Shown here: positions 23,711 through 31,558 of the stretch, piece by piece
Numbering within the stretch: position 1 is the stretch's first letter
How the letters are laid out: the number at the start of each line of letters is the position of its first letter
Source: Desulfurellaceae bacterium bin18
GTDB taxonomy: Bacteria > Desulfobacterota > Binatia > Bin18
Assembly (NCBI GenBank): GCA_002238415.1
Contig: MPMI01000005.1
Location: 62,001-126,000 of the forward strand
Length of the DNA: 64,000 nucleotides
Reading direction: 5' to 3'
Notes under the pieces: generated by a model
Told to the model about the DNA's origin: nothing
What the model saw: only the letters and a program-made list of their open reading frames with translations
Database searches by the model: none
Made by a program: the position numbers and the translations under genes

Positions 23711-24075
23711 AAATTTTCAGGTTTCATGAAATTTCACCCTGGATGAAATAGGGCACTCCTGTTCACCCCCCCCGCATTCCACGTCCTCGGCGGCCTCATG
23801 CCGGGCGGCTGGTGCGGGCTCCCCTTCACCCGGCCCCGCTCCTACAAGTGCCCCCCCACCCACTCAAACGCGGTTCCCTAATCAGACATTAAGCGCACGT
23901 TAAACGTGAAATAAACGTGAAATATCGTGAAATTTCATGAAAATTTCATTTTGCGTGAAATCCGCTTAACCCCCCGTCCTGACTCGACTTTTTACAATTT
24001 CAACAAAAACCGCCATGAAATATTTCACGATTTCTCATGTTTTGGGGGGGGAAGGTGGTCCTGACTTTTGCAACA
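23711..24075 (-). repeat. Copy B of the palindrome-rich dispersed element
   Basis: Read leftward, the order of blocks matches copy A: CAAAAGTCAGGACCACCTTC, then TGAGAAATCGTGAAATATTT, a TTGAAAT-to-AGGACGG stretch, a TTTCACG/AAAATGAAA/TTTCATG cluster and a final TGAAAATTTCAGG. Copies A and B are inverted and about 16 kb apart. A ~90-base insert with TTCATCC..CCACGTCC separates the clusters here. Confidence 0.65.
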
Positions 24076-24286
24076 ACATGGGCCGTCACGCTGCGACGCG
24101 GAGAAGAAATTTCAAAGGGAGACACTACCCTATTATCCTCTCGGCCGCGCGGCGTCTATTGCCGTGTCAGCGAGGGATTTTACCTTGACAATCATGAGGA
24201 CCACAGACAAGATGCCAGGAACGCCCGAGACGCCACGGACAGGCAATGAATCCCATCTTGTCCGACAGTGCCGGAGTAGGACAGCT

Positions 24287-25435
24287 ATGGATTTTGAACT
24301 GACGCAAGAACAGCTAATGATCCGCGACCTGTGTCGTGATTTCGCCAAAAAAGAGATCGCCCCATACGCGGACGAGTGGTCCGCCGCGGAGCATTTCCCG
24401 ACGGAAATTTTTCACAAACTGGCCGAGTTGCAGTTGATGGGGCTGCTCATCCCCGAGGAGTATGGAGGCTCCAACGCCGGCACTATGGGCATGGTCATGG
24501 CGATTGAGGAGTTGGGCAAGGTCGATCAGTCGATTGCCACCACCCTCCAGGCCCATCTGACCATAGGCTCGCTACCGTATCTGCACTTTGGTACGGACGA
24601 ACAAAAGAAAAAATGGCTGACTCCCCTGGCCCAAGGGGAACACCTCGGAGCCTTCGGCCTGACCGAACCCCAGGCCGGCTCGGATGCCGCCAATATTATG
24701 ACCACGTCCCGTCTTGAGGGCGATTATTGGGTAGTGAACGGCACCAAGAGCTTTATCTCCAATGCGGGCACGCCGCTGAGTTACGGCCTGGTGGCACTCA
24801 CCACGAATGGCAGTAGCGACAATGGCAAAAAACAATACAGCGCGCTGATTATTCCCAAGGGCACGCCCGGTTATACGGTTGGCCAGCGGTATAAAAAAAT
24901 AGGCTGGCATACGGTCGATACGCGGGAGCAGATTTTTGAGAATGTCCGGGTGCCGCGCAAAAATCTCCTGGGCGCGCAGGGCTCGGGCTTTCGGGCGTTT
25001 TTGAAGACGCTCGAATGCGGGCGCATTTCAGTCGCCACGCTCGGCTTGTCGCTGGCCGAAGCCTGCCTGGATTTGTCGCTCAGACATGCCTTGGAGCGTC
25101 AAACCTTTGGTCAGCCCCTGGCCTCACATCAGGCTATCCAGTTCAAACTGGCCGATATGGCGACCCAGGCCGAGATGGCGCGGCTGATGATCTACCGCGC
25201 TGCCACGCTCCGCGACGAGGGCAAACCCTACGCCAAAGAGGCGGCCATGGCCAAGTTGGCCTCGTCTGAAATCGCGGTCAAGACGGCAGAGGAAGCCGTC
25301 CAGATTCACGGGGGGTATGGCTATATGCGTGAATCGCCCGTCTCCCGTTTCTATCTGGACTCAAAGATTCTCACCATCGGTGAAGGAACCAGCGAAGTGC
25401 AGCGGATGGTGATTGCCCGCCAGTTGGGCTGTTAA
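24287..25435 (+). CDS. Acyl-CoA dehydrogenase
   Basis: The 382-residue flavoenzyme begins MDFELTQEQLMIRDLCRDFA. It has FGLTEPQAGSDAANIMTTSR near residue 125, SFISNAGTPLSYG, and IHGGYGYMRESPVSRFYLDS near residue 345, where the Glu of MRESPV matches the usual catalytic base. The end TIGEGTSEVQRMVIARQLG is family-typical. It would introduce a trans-2 double bond into an acyl-CoA. I chose the ATG at 24287; a longer frame upstream overlaps repeat sequence. An SDR follows. Confidence 0.94.
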   Translation: MDFELTQEQLMIRDLCRDFAKKEIAPYADEWSAAEHFPTEIFHKLAELQLMGLLIPEEYGGSNAGTMGMVMAIEELGKVDQSIATTLQAHLTIGSLPYLHFGTDEQKKKWLTPLAQGEHLGAFGLTEPQAGSDAANIMTTSRLEGDYWVVNGTKSFISNAGTPLSYGLVALTTNGSSDNGKKQYSALIIPKGTPGYTVGQRYKKIGWHTVDTREQIFENVRVPRKNLLGAQGSGFRAFLKTLECGRISVATLGLSLAEACLDLSLRHALERQTFGQPLASHQAIQFKLADMATQAEMARLMIYRAATLRDEGKPYAKEAAMAKLASSEIAVKTAEEAVQIHGGYGYMRESPVSRFYLDSKILTIGEGTSEVQRMVIARQLGC

Positions 25436-25503
25436 AACTGGGGATTGGGAACAGGGGATTCGGGAATGGCTCTCCGATCCCTCACCCCTAAAGGATTCCT
25501 ACC

Positions 25504-26268
25504 ATGCTTCCATATTTTGATCTTTCCGGGAAAACGGCCATTATCACCGGCGGCAGCAAGGGCCTGGGCGAACAGATGGCCTACGCCCTGGCGGAGGCCG
25601 GGGCGGATGTGGCGCTCGTCAGCCGGACGCAGGCCGACCTGGATGCGGTCTCGTCCGCCATCCACGCAGCCACCGGACGCACGGTGATCGGCGTTGCCGC
25701 GGATGTTACCAAAGACGTCGATATTCGGGCCATGGTGCAAACGGTCATGGCCGAATTCGGCCAGATCGACATTTTGATTAACAACGCCGGTATCGGCGGG
25801 ACGACTCCGGTGCACAATCTGAGCGAAGAAGAGTGGGATCGCTTTATGAACCTCAACCTCAAGGGTCCGGTGCTGTGTGCCAAGCATGTCGGGGTAGAGA
25901 TGGCCAAACGCAAAAAGGGCAATATTATCAATGTGTCTTCCCTGTTTTCGAAGATTGTTGCGCGTTATATGGCCGCCTATGGGGCAACCAAAGCAGCCCT
26001 GGTGTCTTTTACCCGTACCCTGGCGCTCGAATGGGCTCGGGATAATATCCGGGTGAATGCCCTGTGTCCGGGCTATTTTGACACGCCGATGAACCATGAA
26101 TTCTGGGAGACCAAGGGCGGTAAGGGGATTATCGGTAAAATCCCGATGCAGCGGGTTGGTGACCCCAAAGAACTCAAACCGGCGATTATCTTTCTGTCAT
26201 CGGACGCGAATACCTTCATGACCGGCACGACGCTCTTCGTCGATGGCGGACATAGTTTAGTTGGGTAG
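25504..26268 (+). CDS. Short-chain dehydrogenase/reductase (SDR)
   Basis: The 254-residue SDR has TGGSKGLGEQ (residues 15-24), NNAG at 93-96, Ser145/146 (NVSSLF), and Tyr159/Lys163 in YGATK. The C-terminus ends TTLFVDGGHSLVG. It is gluconate-5-dehydrogenase-like in general pattern, with unknown substrate. It follows the acyl-CoA dehydrogenase and may act on the hydrated product. Confidence 0.93.
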   Translation: MLPYFDLSGKTAIITGGSKGLGEQMAYALAEAGADVALVSRTQADLDAVSSAIHAATGRTVIGVAADVTKDVDIRAMVQTVMAEFGQIDILINNAGIGGTTPVHNLSEEEWDRFMNLNLKGPVLCAKHVGVEMAKRKKGNIINVSSLFSKIVARYMAAYGATKAALVSFTRTLALEWARDNIRVNALCPGYFDTPMNHEFWETKGGKGIIGKIPMQRVGDPKELKPAIIFLSSDANTFMTGTTLFVDGGHSLVG

Positions 26269-26295
26269 GGGGATCGCTCAGAGCGGAGAGTGCGT

Positions 26296-26502
26296 ATGGA
26301 AAAATATCGCTTTTCTGTCGTTATTGAAAAAGACTCAGACGGATATGTTGCCTTCTGCCCTGAATTGCAAGGATGTTATGTGCAGGGAGATATGTATGAG
26401 GAGGTTCTCATGAATATGAAGGACGCTATCCGCTTACATATTGAAGACAGAGTCAAGGACATGCCAAGTTCCCTCTCCCCTTTGGGGAGAGGGCTAGGGT
26501 GA
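26296..26502 (+). CDS. HicB-like antitoxin-domain protein with repeat-derived tail
   Basis: The protein is 68 residues. Residues 1-55 match the short HicB-like fold: EKYRFSVVIEKDSDGYVAFC, PELQGCYVQGDMYEEVLMNM and KDAIRLHI. The last residues (SSLSPLGRGLG) come from a REP-like palindrome that overlaps the gene's 3' end. No hicA gene is adjacent. It may be an orphan or a domain with another partner. Confidence 0.75.
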   Translation: MEKYRFSVVIEKDSDGYVAFCPELQGCYVQGDMYEEVLMNMKDAIRLHIEDRVKDMPSSLSPLGRGLG

Positions 26503-26506
26503 GGGG
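26471..26506. repeat. REP-like palindrome 1 (CCCTCTCCCC type)
   Basis: CCCTCTCCCCTTTGGGGAGA and the following GGGCTAGGGTGAGGGG form a hairpin with a tail. Its reverse complement resembles 26859-26893, so the two flank the DUF559 gene in inverted orientation. Confidence 0.65.
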
Positions 26507-26514
26507 AAATCTAA

Positions 26515-26910
26515 ATGAGAGCCGTCCCTTCCAACCTTCATGATTCTGCTCGCCGATTACGTCGTGATCTGACAAAAGCTGAGCGCTATCTCTGGAGACA
26601 CTTACGTGACAGACAGGTCGTCGGTGCTAAATTCCGCCGTCAGCACGTCATTCCTCCTTTCATCGTAGATTTCTGTTGTCCAGAACAAGGGATCATCATC
26701 GAACTTGATGGCGGACAGCACGCCGTACAAGTAGAGGCCGATCAGCGACGGACAGTGTTCCTGGAGGATCAAGGGTATCAGGTCGTCCGCTTTTGGAACC
26801 ATGAAGTACTCACAAACCTTGATGGAGTCTTGGAACGTATTACGACCGTTCTGAGTAACCCTCACCCCAGCCCTCTCCCTGCTAGGGAGAGGGAGCACAT
26901 GTCTGCATAA
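26515..26910 (+). CDS. DUF559 (Vsr-like endonuclease fold) protein
   Basis: The 131-residue protein has the DUF559 pattern: LRRDLTKAERYLWRHLRDRQ, VVGAKFRRQHVIPPFIVDFC and IIIELDGGQHAVQVEADQRR, continuing with RTVFLEDQGYQVVRFWNHEV. The D-F-x-x and E-L-D-G-x-x-H residues mirror the catalytic core of very-short-patch-type endonucleases. The last ~15 residues are read through a REP-like palindrome. Function in this genome is unknown. Confidence 0.9.
   Translation: MRAVPSNLHDSARRLRRDLTKAERYLWRHLRDRQVVGAKFRRQHVIPPFIVDFCCPEQGIIIELDGGQHAVQVEADQRRTVFLEDQGYQVVRFWNHEVLTNLDGVLERITTVLSNPHPSPLPAREREHMSA
26859..26893. repeat. REP-like palindrome 2
   Basis: CCCTCACCCCAGCCCTCTCC continues CTGCTAGGGAGAGGG. 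It is an inverted relative of 26471-26506. A partial relative is at about 14008-14036. Confidence 0.65.
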
Positions 26911-26924
26911 ACGGGAGGTAACAC

Positions 26925-28238
26925 ATGGAACCCTGGCAGCATACGTATAAGGATAAGCTCATCTCAGCCGAACAGGCTGCCCACCTCGTCAAATCGGACA
27001 GTTTAGTCCGGCTGCATATCGGCAAACCGCCTATCCCCATTCTGGACGCCTTGGCCGCACGGAATGGAGAGCTGGAACAGGTGACCCTTATCCAATGTTA
27101 TCCTTTGTACGAACATCCCATCTGGAACGAGGCGGCCTACGACGCCTCGTTCGAACGGATCGTTGACTATGTGGGGGCCGGCTGCCGGGTGGGTATGAAA
27201 AAGCACTATGTGGATTTCATGCCGCTCGACTATCCCCAGTATGCCAAGCAGGCCGAACAGGGCCGGACCAATACCTGGAACTCCGATATCTTCTTTGGCG
27301 TGGTCTCGCCGCCGGATGAAAAAGGTTATTGCAGCTTCGGTAACGCCCTCTGGTATAACAAGGACGTGGCCAGGGCGGCCAAGTGTTTTGTCGCAGAGGT
27401 TGATCCGGCCTGTATCCGGACCCACGGCGACAACTGGATTCATGTGTCTGAGATCGACTATCTGGTCGAAGAGACCAAACCGTTTCCGCTCGGGACCCCC
27501 CCGCCGCCGGACGAGGAACAGGGCACCTTGGAGGTCATTGGCGAATTTGCCTCAACCCTGATTAAGGACGGCGACACCGTTCAAATGGGTATTGGTGCGA
27601 TCTCCGAGGCCATTGGTCTGTTTCTGATGGATCGGAACGATCTGGGGATTCATAGCGAAATCATGACCGCCAGCCATGTTGAACTGGTCAAGCGCGGCGT
27701 GGCGACGGGCAAATACAAATCGATGCATAAAGGCAAGGCGGTCGCGGCCATGGTCGTTGGTGGCGCGGATTTGGAATTTGTGAATGACAACCCGGCCTTT
27801 GAGTTGTACAGCGTGCTGTATACGAACTCGCTGCTGACCATTGCCGCCCAGAAGAGTCAGGTCGCGGTGAACAGCACGCTGTCCATTGATCTGACCGGAC
27901 AGGCCGCGGCCGAGTCGCTCGGCCCGCAGATGTACTCCGGTATCGGCGGGCAGATGACGTTTATGATGGGCTCGATGTACTCGGAGGGGGGGCGATCCAT
28001 CATGGTGCTGCCGTCCACGGCGCGCCGAGGCTCACTGTCCCGTATTGTTCCCATGCTGGAGCCGGGGAGTACGCTGACCACGCCACGCCAGTACACGGAC
28101 TATGTGGTGACCGAGTTTGGCATGGTAAATCTTCAAGGCAAGACGCAACGCCAGCGCGCCGAGGCCCTGATCAGCATTGCGCACCCCGACTTCCAGCCTG
28201 AACTGCAACACGCGGCAAAGAAAATGTTCTGGCCCTAG
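26925..28238 (+). CDS. Acetyl-CoA hydrolase/transferase family protein
   Basis: The 437-residue protein fits the 4-hydroxybutyrate CoA-transferase/acetyl-CoA hydrolase family: SDSLVRLHIGKPPIPILDAL near residue 25, FFGVVSPPDEKGYCSFGNAL near residue 125, DGDTVQMGIGAISEAIGLFL near residue 215, LGIHSEIMTASHVELVKRG with the candidate catalytic Glu, and GIGGQMTFMMGSMYSEGGRS near residue 347. It exchanges CoA between carboxylates. GGGAGGTAACAC precedes the ATG. Confidence 0.92.
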   Translation: MEPWQHTYKDKLISAEQAAHLVKSDSLVRLHIGKPPIPILDALAARNGELEQVTLIQCYPLYEHPIWNEAAYDASFERIVDYVGAGCRVGMKKHYVDFMPLDYPQYAKQAEQGRTNTWNSDIFFGVVSPPDEKGYCSFGNALWYNKDVARAAKCFVAEVDPACIRTHGDNWIHVSEIDYLVEETKPFPLGTPPPPDEEQGTLEVIGEFASTLIKDGDTVQMGIGAISEAIGLFLMDRNDLGIHSEIMTASHVELVKRGVATGKYKSMHKGKAVAAMVVGGADLEFVNDNPAFELYSVLYTNSLLTIAAQKSQVAVNSTLSIDLTGQAAAESLGPQMYSGIGGQMTFMMGSMYSEGGRSIMVLPSTARRGSLSRIVPMLEPGSTLTTPRQYTDYVVTEFGMVNLQGKTQRQRAEALISIAHPDFQPELQHAAKKMFWP

Positions 28239-28263
28239 GCCAGACCGATCCGAAGGAGAAACA

Positions 28264-29955
28264 TTGCGAGTACGTTGGTTGACAACCCTTCTGGATATAA
28301 GGGTAGGGGCAGCCCCAGGGGGCTGCCTTTTTCGTCGGAGCGCCGTGGGGCTGGCAGCGCTGTTCGTCCTGCTCCTGCCCGTACCGACTTGGTCCCAAAG
28401 TGTTGACGAACTGCTCTCCAACCCGGCGGCCTTTGACCGGCAAAAGGTTAAAGTGACCGGCCAGGTCACGACCCTCATCGTTGAGGAAGGCGAAAAACCG
28501 TACACCAAGTTTAAGCTACACGATGCCAGTGGTGAGATCTCGGTCTTTATGCGCGGTGTCCAGGCGCTGACTGAGGGTGAATCGTATGAGGTCGATGGCG
28601 TTTTTCTGGTCAAACCGGCCAGCGACGAATCGACGCAGGTCAGCGGGATTGTGGGTCAGACCGTTCTTCCCTTGGAGCAGGAACCCCTGGCAGAAGAGCC
28701 GCTGGAGTTTGTGGAAGAGGAAACGGCTGAGGAGTTCGAGTCGCAAGGGCGGGCGGACGAGCTGGCAGAATCTGAAGAGACGGCTGCGGATGACATACCA
28801 GGTCTCTTGGTGTCCGATCTGTTAGAGGACCCAGAGGCGTTCGATCGACAGGTCGTCAGCCTTGCGGGTGAAGTCACGACCCTGAGAGTCACCGAGGGAG
28901 ATAATCCTTCCATCAAGTTTAAGCTACACGATGCCAGTGGCGAGATCCCGGTCTTTATGCGCGGCGTCCAGGCGTTGACTGAGGGTGAGAGGTATGAGGT
29001 TGGCGGGGTGTTTCTGGTCAAACCGGCCGCCGCCGGGTCGACGCAGATCAGCGGGATTGTGGGCCAGACTATCCTTCCTCTGGAGAGGGAACCCCAGACA
29101 GAAGAGCCGCTGGAGTTTGCAGAAGAGGAAACGGCTGAGGAGTTCGAGTTACAAGAACTGGAGGACGAGCCGCTGGAGTTTGAAGAGGCGGCTGTGGAGG
29201 GCCCCCCAGGTCTCTTGGTGGCTGACCTGTTAGAAGACCCGGCTGCGTTTGATCGGCTGGCGATCAGCCTTGCGGGTGAAGTCACGACCCTGAGGGTCAC
29301 CGAGGGCGACAATCCCTCCACGCGGTTCAAGCTGCACGATGTCAGCGGCGAGATCCCGGTTTTCATGCGTGGCGTCGGGTTGCTGACTGAAGGTGAATCG
29401 TATGAGGTTGATGGTGTGTTTCTGGTGAAGCCGACTAATGACGGAACAGGTGAGGTGAGCGGTATTGTGGCTGGGACGGTTGAACCGGTTGAGGCGGAAA
29501 CCGCGCCCGTGCGGGTAGCCGCGGCTCCGACAGACGAGCCGGCAGCACCCCCCGCCTATACGGCGCCGGTCTATGCGGTGCGCGATCTGCTCGCCGATCA
29601 GGCGCAGTTTGATCGACGCTTCGTGAGTGTGACCGGACAGGTGACCAGCCTGACCACCCGCTATGGGGCCCGGACGTACCAGAAGTTCAAGCTCACAGAC
29701 AGCAGCGGGACAATCCCGGTTTTCATTCCGGGCACCTCTTCGTGTGAGCTGGATCAGATTTGTAAAGTCACCGGTGTGTTCCTCATTAAAAGAACACAGG
29801 GCAGGGAGTCCGAGATCAGTGGCATTAAGGCCGACGCCATCGAAAAGGTGGAAGATGCGCCCTATCTACAATGGGCGAGCACAGTATTCCGGGAGCGGCT
29901 AGGTGAGCCGGGTTCCAACACCCGGTTACCGGGCGGATTTGCGATCCCGGAATGA
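28264..29955 (+). CDS. Secreted protein with four OB-fold repeats
   Basis: From the TTG at 28264 (site AAGGAGAAACA) the protein is 563 residues; a GTG at 28345 is an alternative start. After a signal peptide (LAALFVLLLPVPTWSQ) come four ~85-residue repeats at about residues 44, 178, 315 and 436. Each has DLL-x-(D/N)P-x-x-FDR, V-x-V-x-G-x-VTTL, FKLHDASGEIPVFMRG and Y-x-V-x-GVFLVKP. Linkers are strongly acidic. This is a tRNA_anti-like/NirD-type OB fold repeat; the role is unknown but periplasmic or extracellular ligand binding is likely. The 5' end contains an apparent 45-bp in-frame insertion (28294-28338). Confidence 0.75.
   Translation: MRVRWLTTLLDIRVGAAPGGCLFRRSAVGLAALFVLLLPVPTWSQSVDELLSNPAAFDRQKVKVTGQVTTLIVEEGEKPYTKFKLHDASGEISVFMRGVQALTEGESYEVDGVFLVKPASDESTQVSGIVGQTVLPLEQEPLAEEPLEFVEEETAEEFESQGRADELAESEETAADDIPGLLVSDLLEDPEAFDRQVVSLAGEVTTLRVTEGDNPSIKFKLHDASGEIPVFMRGVQALTEGERYEVGGVFLVKPAAAGSTQISGIVGQTILPLEREPQTEEPLEFAEEETAEEFELQELEDEPLEFEEAAVEGPPGLLVADLLEDPAAFDRLAISLAGEVTTLRVTEGDNPSTRFKLHDVSGEIPVFMRGVGLLTEGESYEVDGVFLVKPTNDGTGEVSGIVAGTVEPVEAETAPVRVAAAPTDEPAAPPAYTAPVYAVRDLLADQAQFDRRFVSVTGQVTSLTTRYGARTYQKFKLTDSSGTIPVFIPGTSSCELDQICKVTGVFLIKRTQGRESEISGIKADAIEKVEDAPYLQWASTVFRERLGEPGSNTRLPGGFAIPE
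28308..28332 (+). terminator. Intrinsic-terminator-like hairpin inside the OB-repeat gene's 5' end
   Basis: GGCAGCC and GGCTGCC flank CCAGGG and are followed by TTTTT. It could end transcripts of the upstream CoA-transferase gene. It also lies within the long open frame if the TTG start is used. Confidence 0.5.
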
Positions 29956-29985
29956 GGGCGACGCTCCCGTCGCCCTCATGAGATA

Positions 29986-30375
29986 TTAACCAACCAGAAT
30001 TTCTTTGGCGTGGATCGTATCCAGGTATTCCCGCACGGCTTTGATTTTGCCGTCCGATAATTCAATCAGAAAGTGATACTGGTTGTTATAGACCTTGCCG
30101 TTGGCCAACTCGCCATACGACTCGGCCTCAACCGCAACCCGGTCCCCCTCGGCAATTACGCCTTTGGGCGTGATTTTCAGGCCGTTGGGCATAGCCGCGC
30201 CAATGCCTTTGACCAGTTCGCCGAACTCCGCCTTGGTCTTGGTGCCGGACAGCTCGAACTTACCGGCCACCCACCACGTGGCGTCGTCGGTCATCTGACC
30301 CAGTGCGGCGTCAAAATTCCCGGCGGAAAAATTCTCAAAGAAACCTAAGACAACACCTTTACTCGCGTCACTCAT
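29986..30375 (-). CDS. SnoaL-like (NTF2 fold) protein
   Basis: The 129-residue protein has VVLGFFENFSAGNFDAALGQ, MTDDATWWVAGKFELSG near residue 27, and an end YHFLIELSDGKIKAVREYLD with THAKEILV. These are the strands of the SnoaL/NTF2-like cone fold, used by ketosteroid isomerases, dehydratases and small binders. AAAGGAGGCTGTAT precedes the ATG at 30375. The gene reads opposite to its neighbours. Confidence 0.85.
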   Translation of the reverse strand: MSDASKGVVLGFFENFSAGNFDAALGQMTDDATWWVAGKFELSGTKTKAEFGELVKGIGAAMPNGLKITPKGVIAEGDRVAVEAESYGELANGKVYNNQYHFLIELSDGKIKAVREYLDTIHAKEILVG

Positions 30376-30629
30376 ATACAGCCTCCTTTGCTGTGCATCA
30401 TCATATCGATGCCGATCAGGGTAAGATGTTCCCTTATAGCCCACCTGTCTGAGGCTTCGCAAGCGAAGCGGTGAGCGGATAGGACGTACCTTCGTTCAAA
30501 GTTTCGAGAGTTAGCTGCGTATCCTCATCCCCACTTGTCGCACCGCATGATAAAGATAACAAGCGAATACGTGAAATCTCGAAGATATGGGAATAGACGA
30601 TATGAGGGTTATGGCAATAATCGTGGTTG

Positions 30630-30722
30630 CTGTCCTAATTTGAGCCCGAGTGTCCTAATTTGCCAGGTTAAGTATTTGATTTTTCGAGTGCTCAAAAGCT
30701 CAAAGTGCCCAAATTAGGACAG
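30630..30722. repeat. MITE-like hairpin element
   Basis: CTGTCCTAATTTG (30630-30642) pairs with CAAATTAGGACAG (30710-30722); a second direct copy TGTCCTAATTTG sits at 30651. The ~93-base element is AT-rich and lies just before a low-GC gene group. It may be a miniature transposable element or a regulatory hairpin. Confidence 0.5.
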
Positions 30723-30750
30723 TACCTAATCGTGGTACAGGAAGGAAGCA

Positions 30751-31524
30751 ATGGCAACAGACTTCAGCTTTGCACGAAACCTGATTGACGAGCTCGACGG
30801 ATGGGTGAACGAACTCGCCGCTCCTCTGATGCCGCCTCGTCTAATTAACACTGGACAGGGTATGAGTCGGCTTGAGTTACGCAAACACACACCACATACC
30901 GTCATGATTGGAAAGTGCGTTCGAGCCGCGAGCGGTATTCGTGCAGCGCTCACTCTTGCCGACCTTGGCTACGTGGTAGAGTGTGCCGCCCTGTTGAGAG
31001 ATGTCTCCGAATTTTGCACCGAAATCATGGCTATTAGCAGTGCGTTGAATAGGAAGGGCGAACTGCCACGCACCGTGCAGACTTTTGTGGAGCAGTATTT
31101 TGCTCCGATACCGAAAACGCCAGAGGAGTTGGAAGCAGCCGACCGTGCCCGCTACGTAAGCCGAGAGAAGCTGCTCAAGGAAGTAGGAGGTTTTTTGGCT
31201 GCGAGCGCGAATGTAGACAGTAAACAATCTCTTCCCGTCCTTAGGTTCCTTAACATGATCTACGATAAGTACGTGCATGGCGCTTATGAAACTACTATGG
31301 AACTGTGTGACCCCGATACCAGTCGCTTCATGATGCGCGGTCATCTCTCCCCATCGAAGCGGCAGGAGTTCGCCGAGGCTGTGTTTCTGAAACTTCATGA
31401 AGTTGTAATTGCTATTGAACACACCGCCGCAGTTACCGGGCAGACGGAAATTTGCGAAGCGGTACGTAATGCGCGTCGTACCATGGATGGTTCGATTGCT
31501 TTACCTGCGACGAAGCCGCGTTGA
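30751..31524 (+). CDS. Hypothetical helical protein (possibly DUF5677-like)
   Basis: The 257-residue protein is soluble and mostly helical. It has IRAALTLADLGYVVECAALL and RDVSEFCTEIMAISSALN near residues 65-100, a pattern resembling proteins that carry an R-x-x-x-E in a helical repeat (DUF5677-type). I am not certain of the family. The ATG follows CAGGAAGGAAGCA. It opens a group of acquired genes. Confidence 0.55.
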   Translation: MATDFSFARNLIDELDGWVNELAAPLMPPRLINTGQGMSRLELRKHTPHTVMIGKCVRAASGIRAALTLADLGYVVECAALLRDVSEFCTEIMAISSALNRKGELPRTVQTFVEQYFAPIPKTPEELEAADRARYVSREKLLKEVGGFLAASANVDSKQSLPVLRFLNMIYDKYVHGAYETTMELCDPDTSRFMMRGHLSPSKRQEFAEAVFLKLHEVVIAIEHTAAVTGQTEICEAVRNARRTMDGSIALPATKPR

Positions 31525-31558
31525 GTCCGATATGCTTTTCGACACTAGGAGAATTGAA

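Noticed and set aside
23268-23711. 147-residue rightward frame in GC-rich DNA
   Set aside because: It is Ala/Pro/Arg/Gly-rich low-complexity sequence; long open frames are expected by chance at this GC content.
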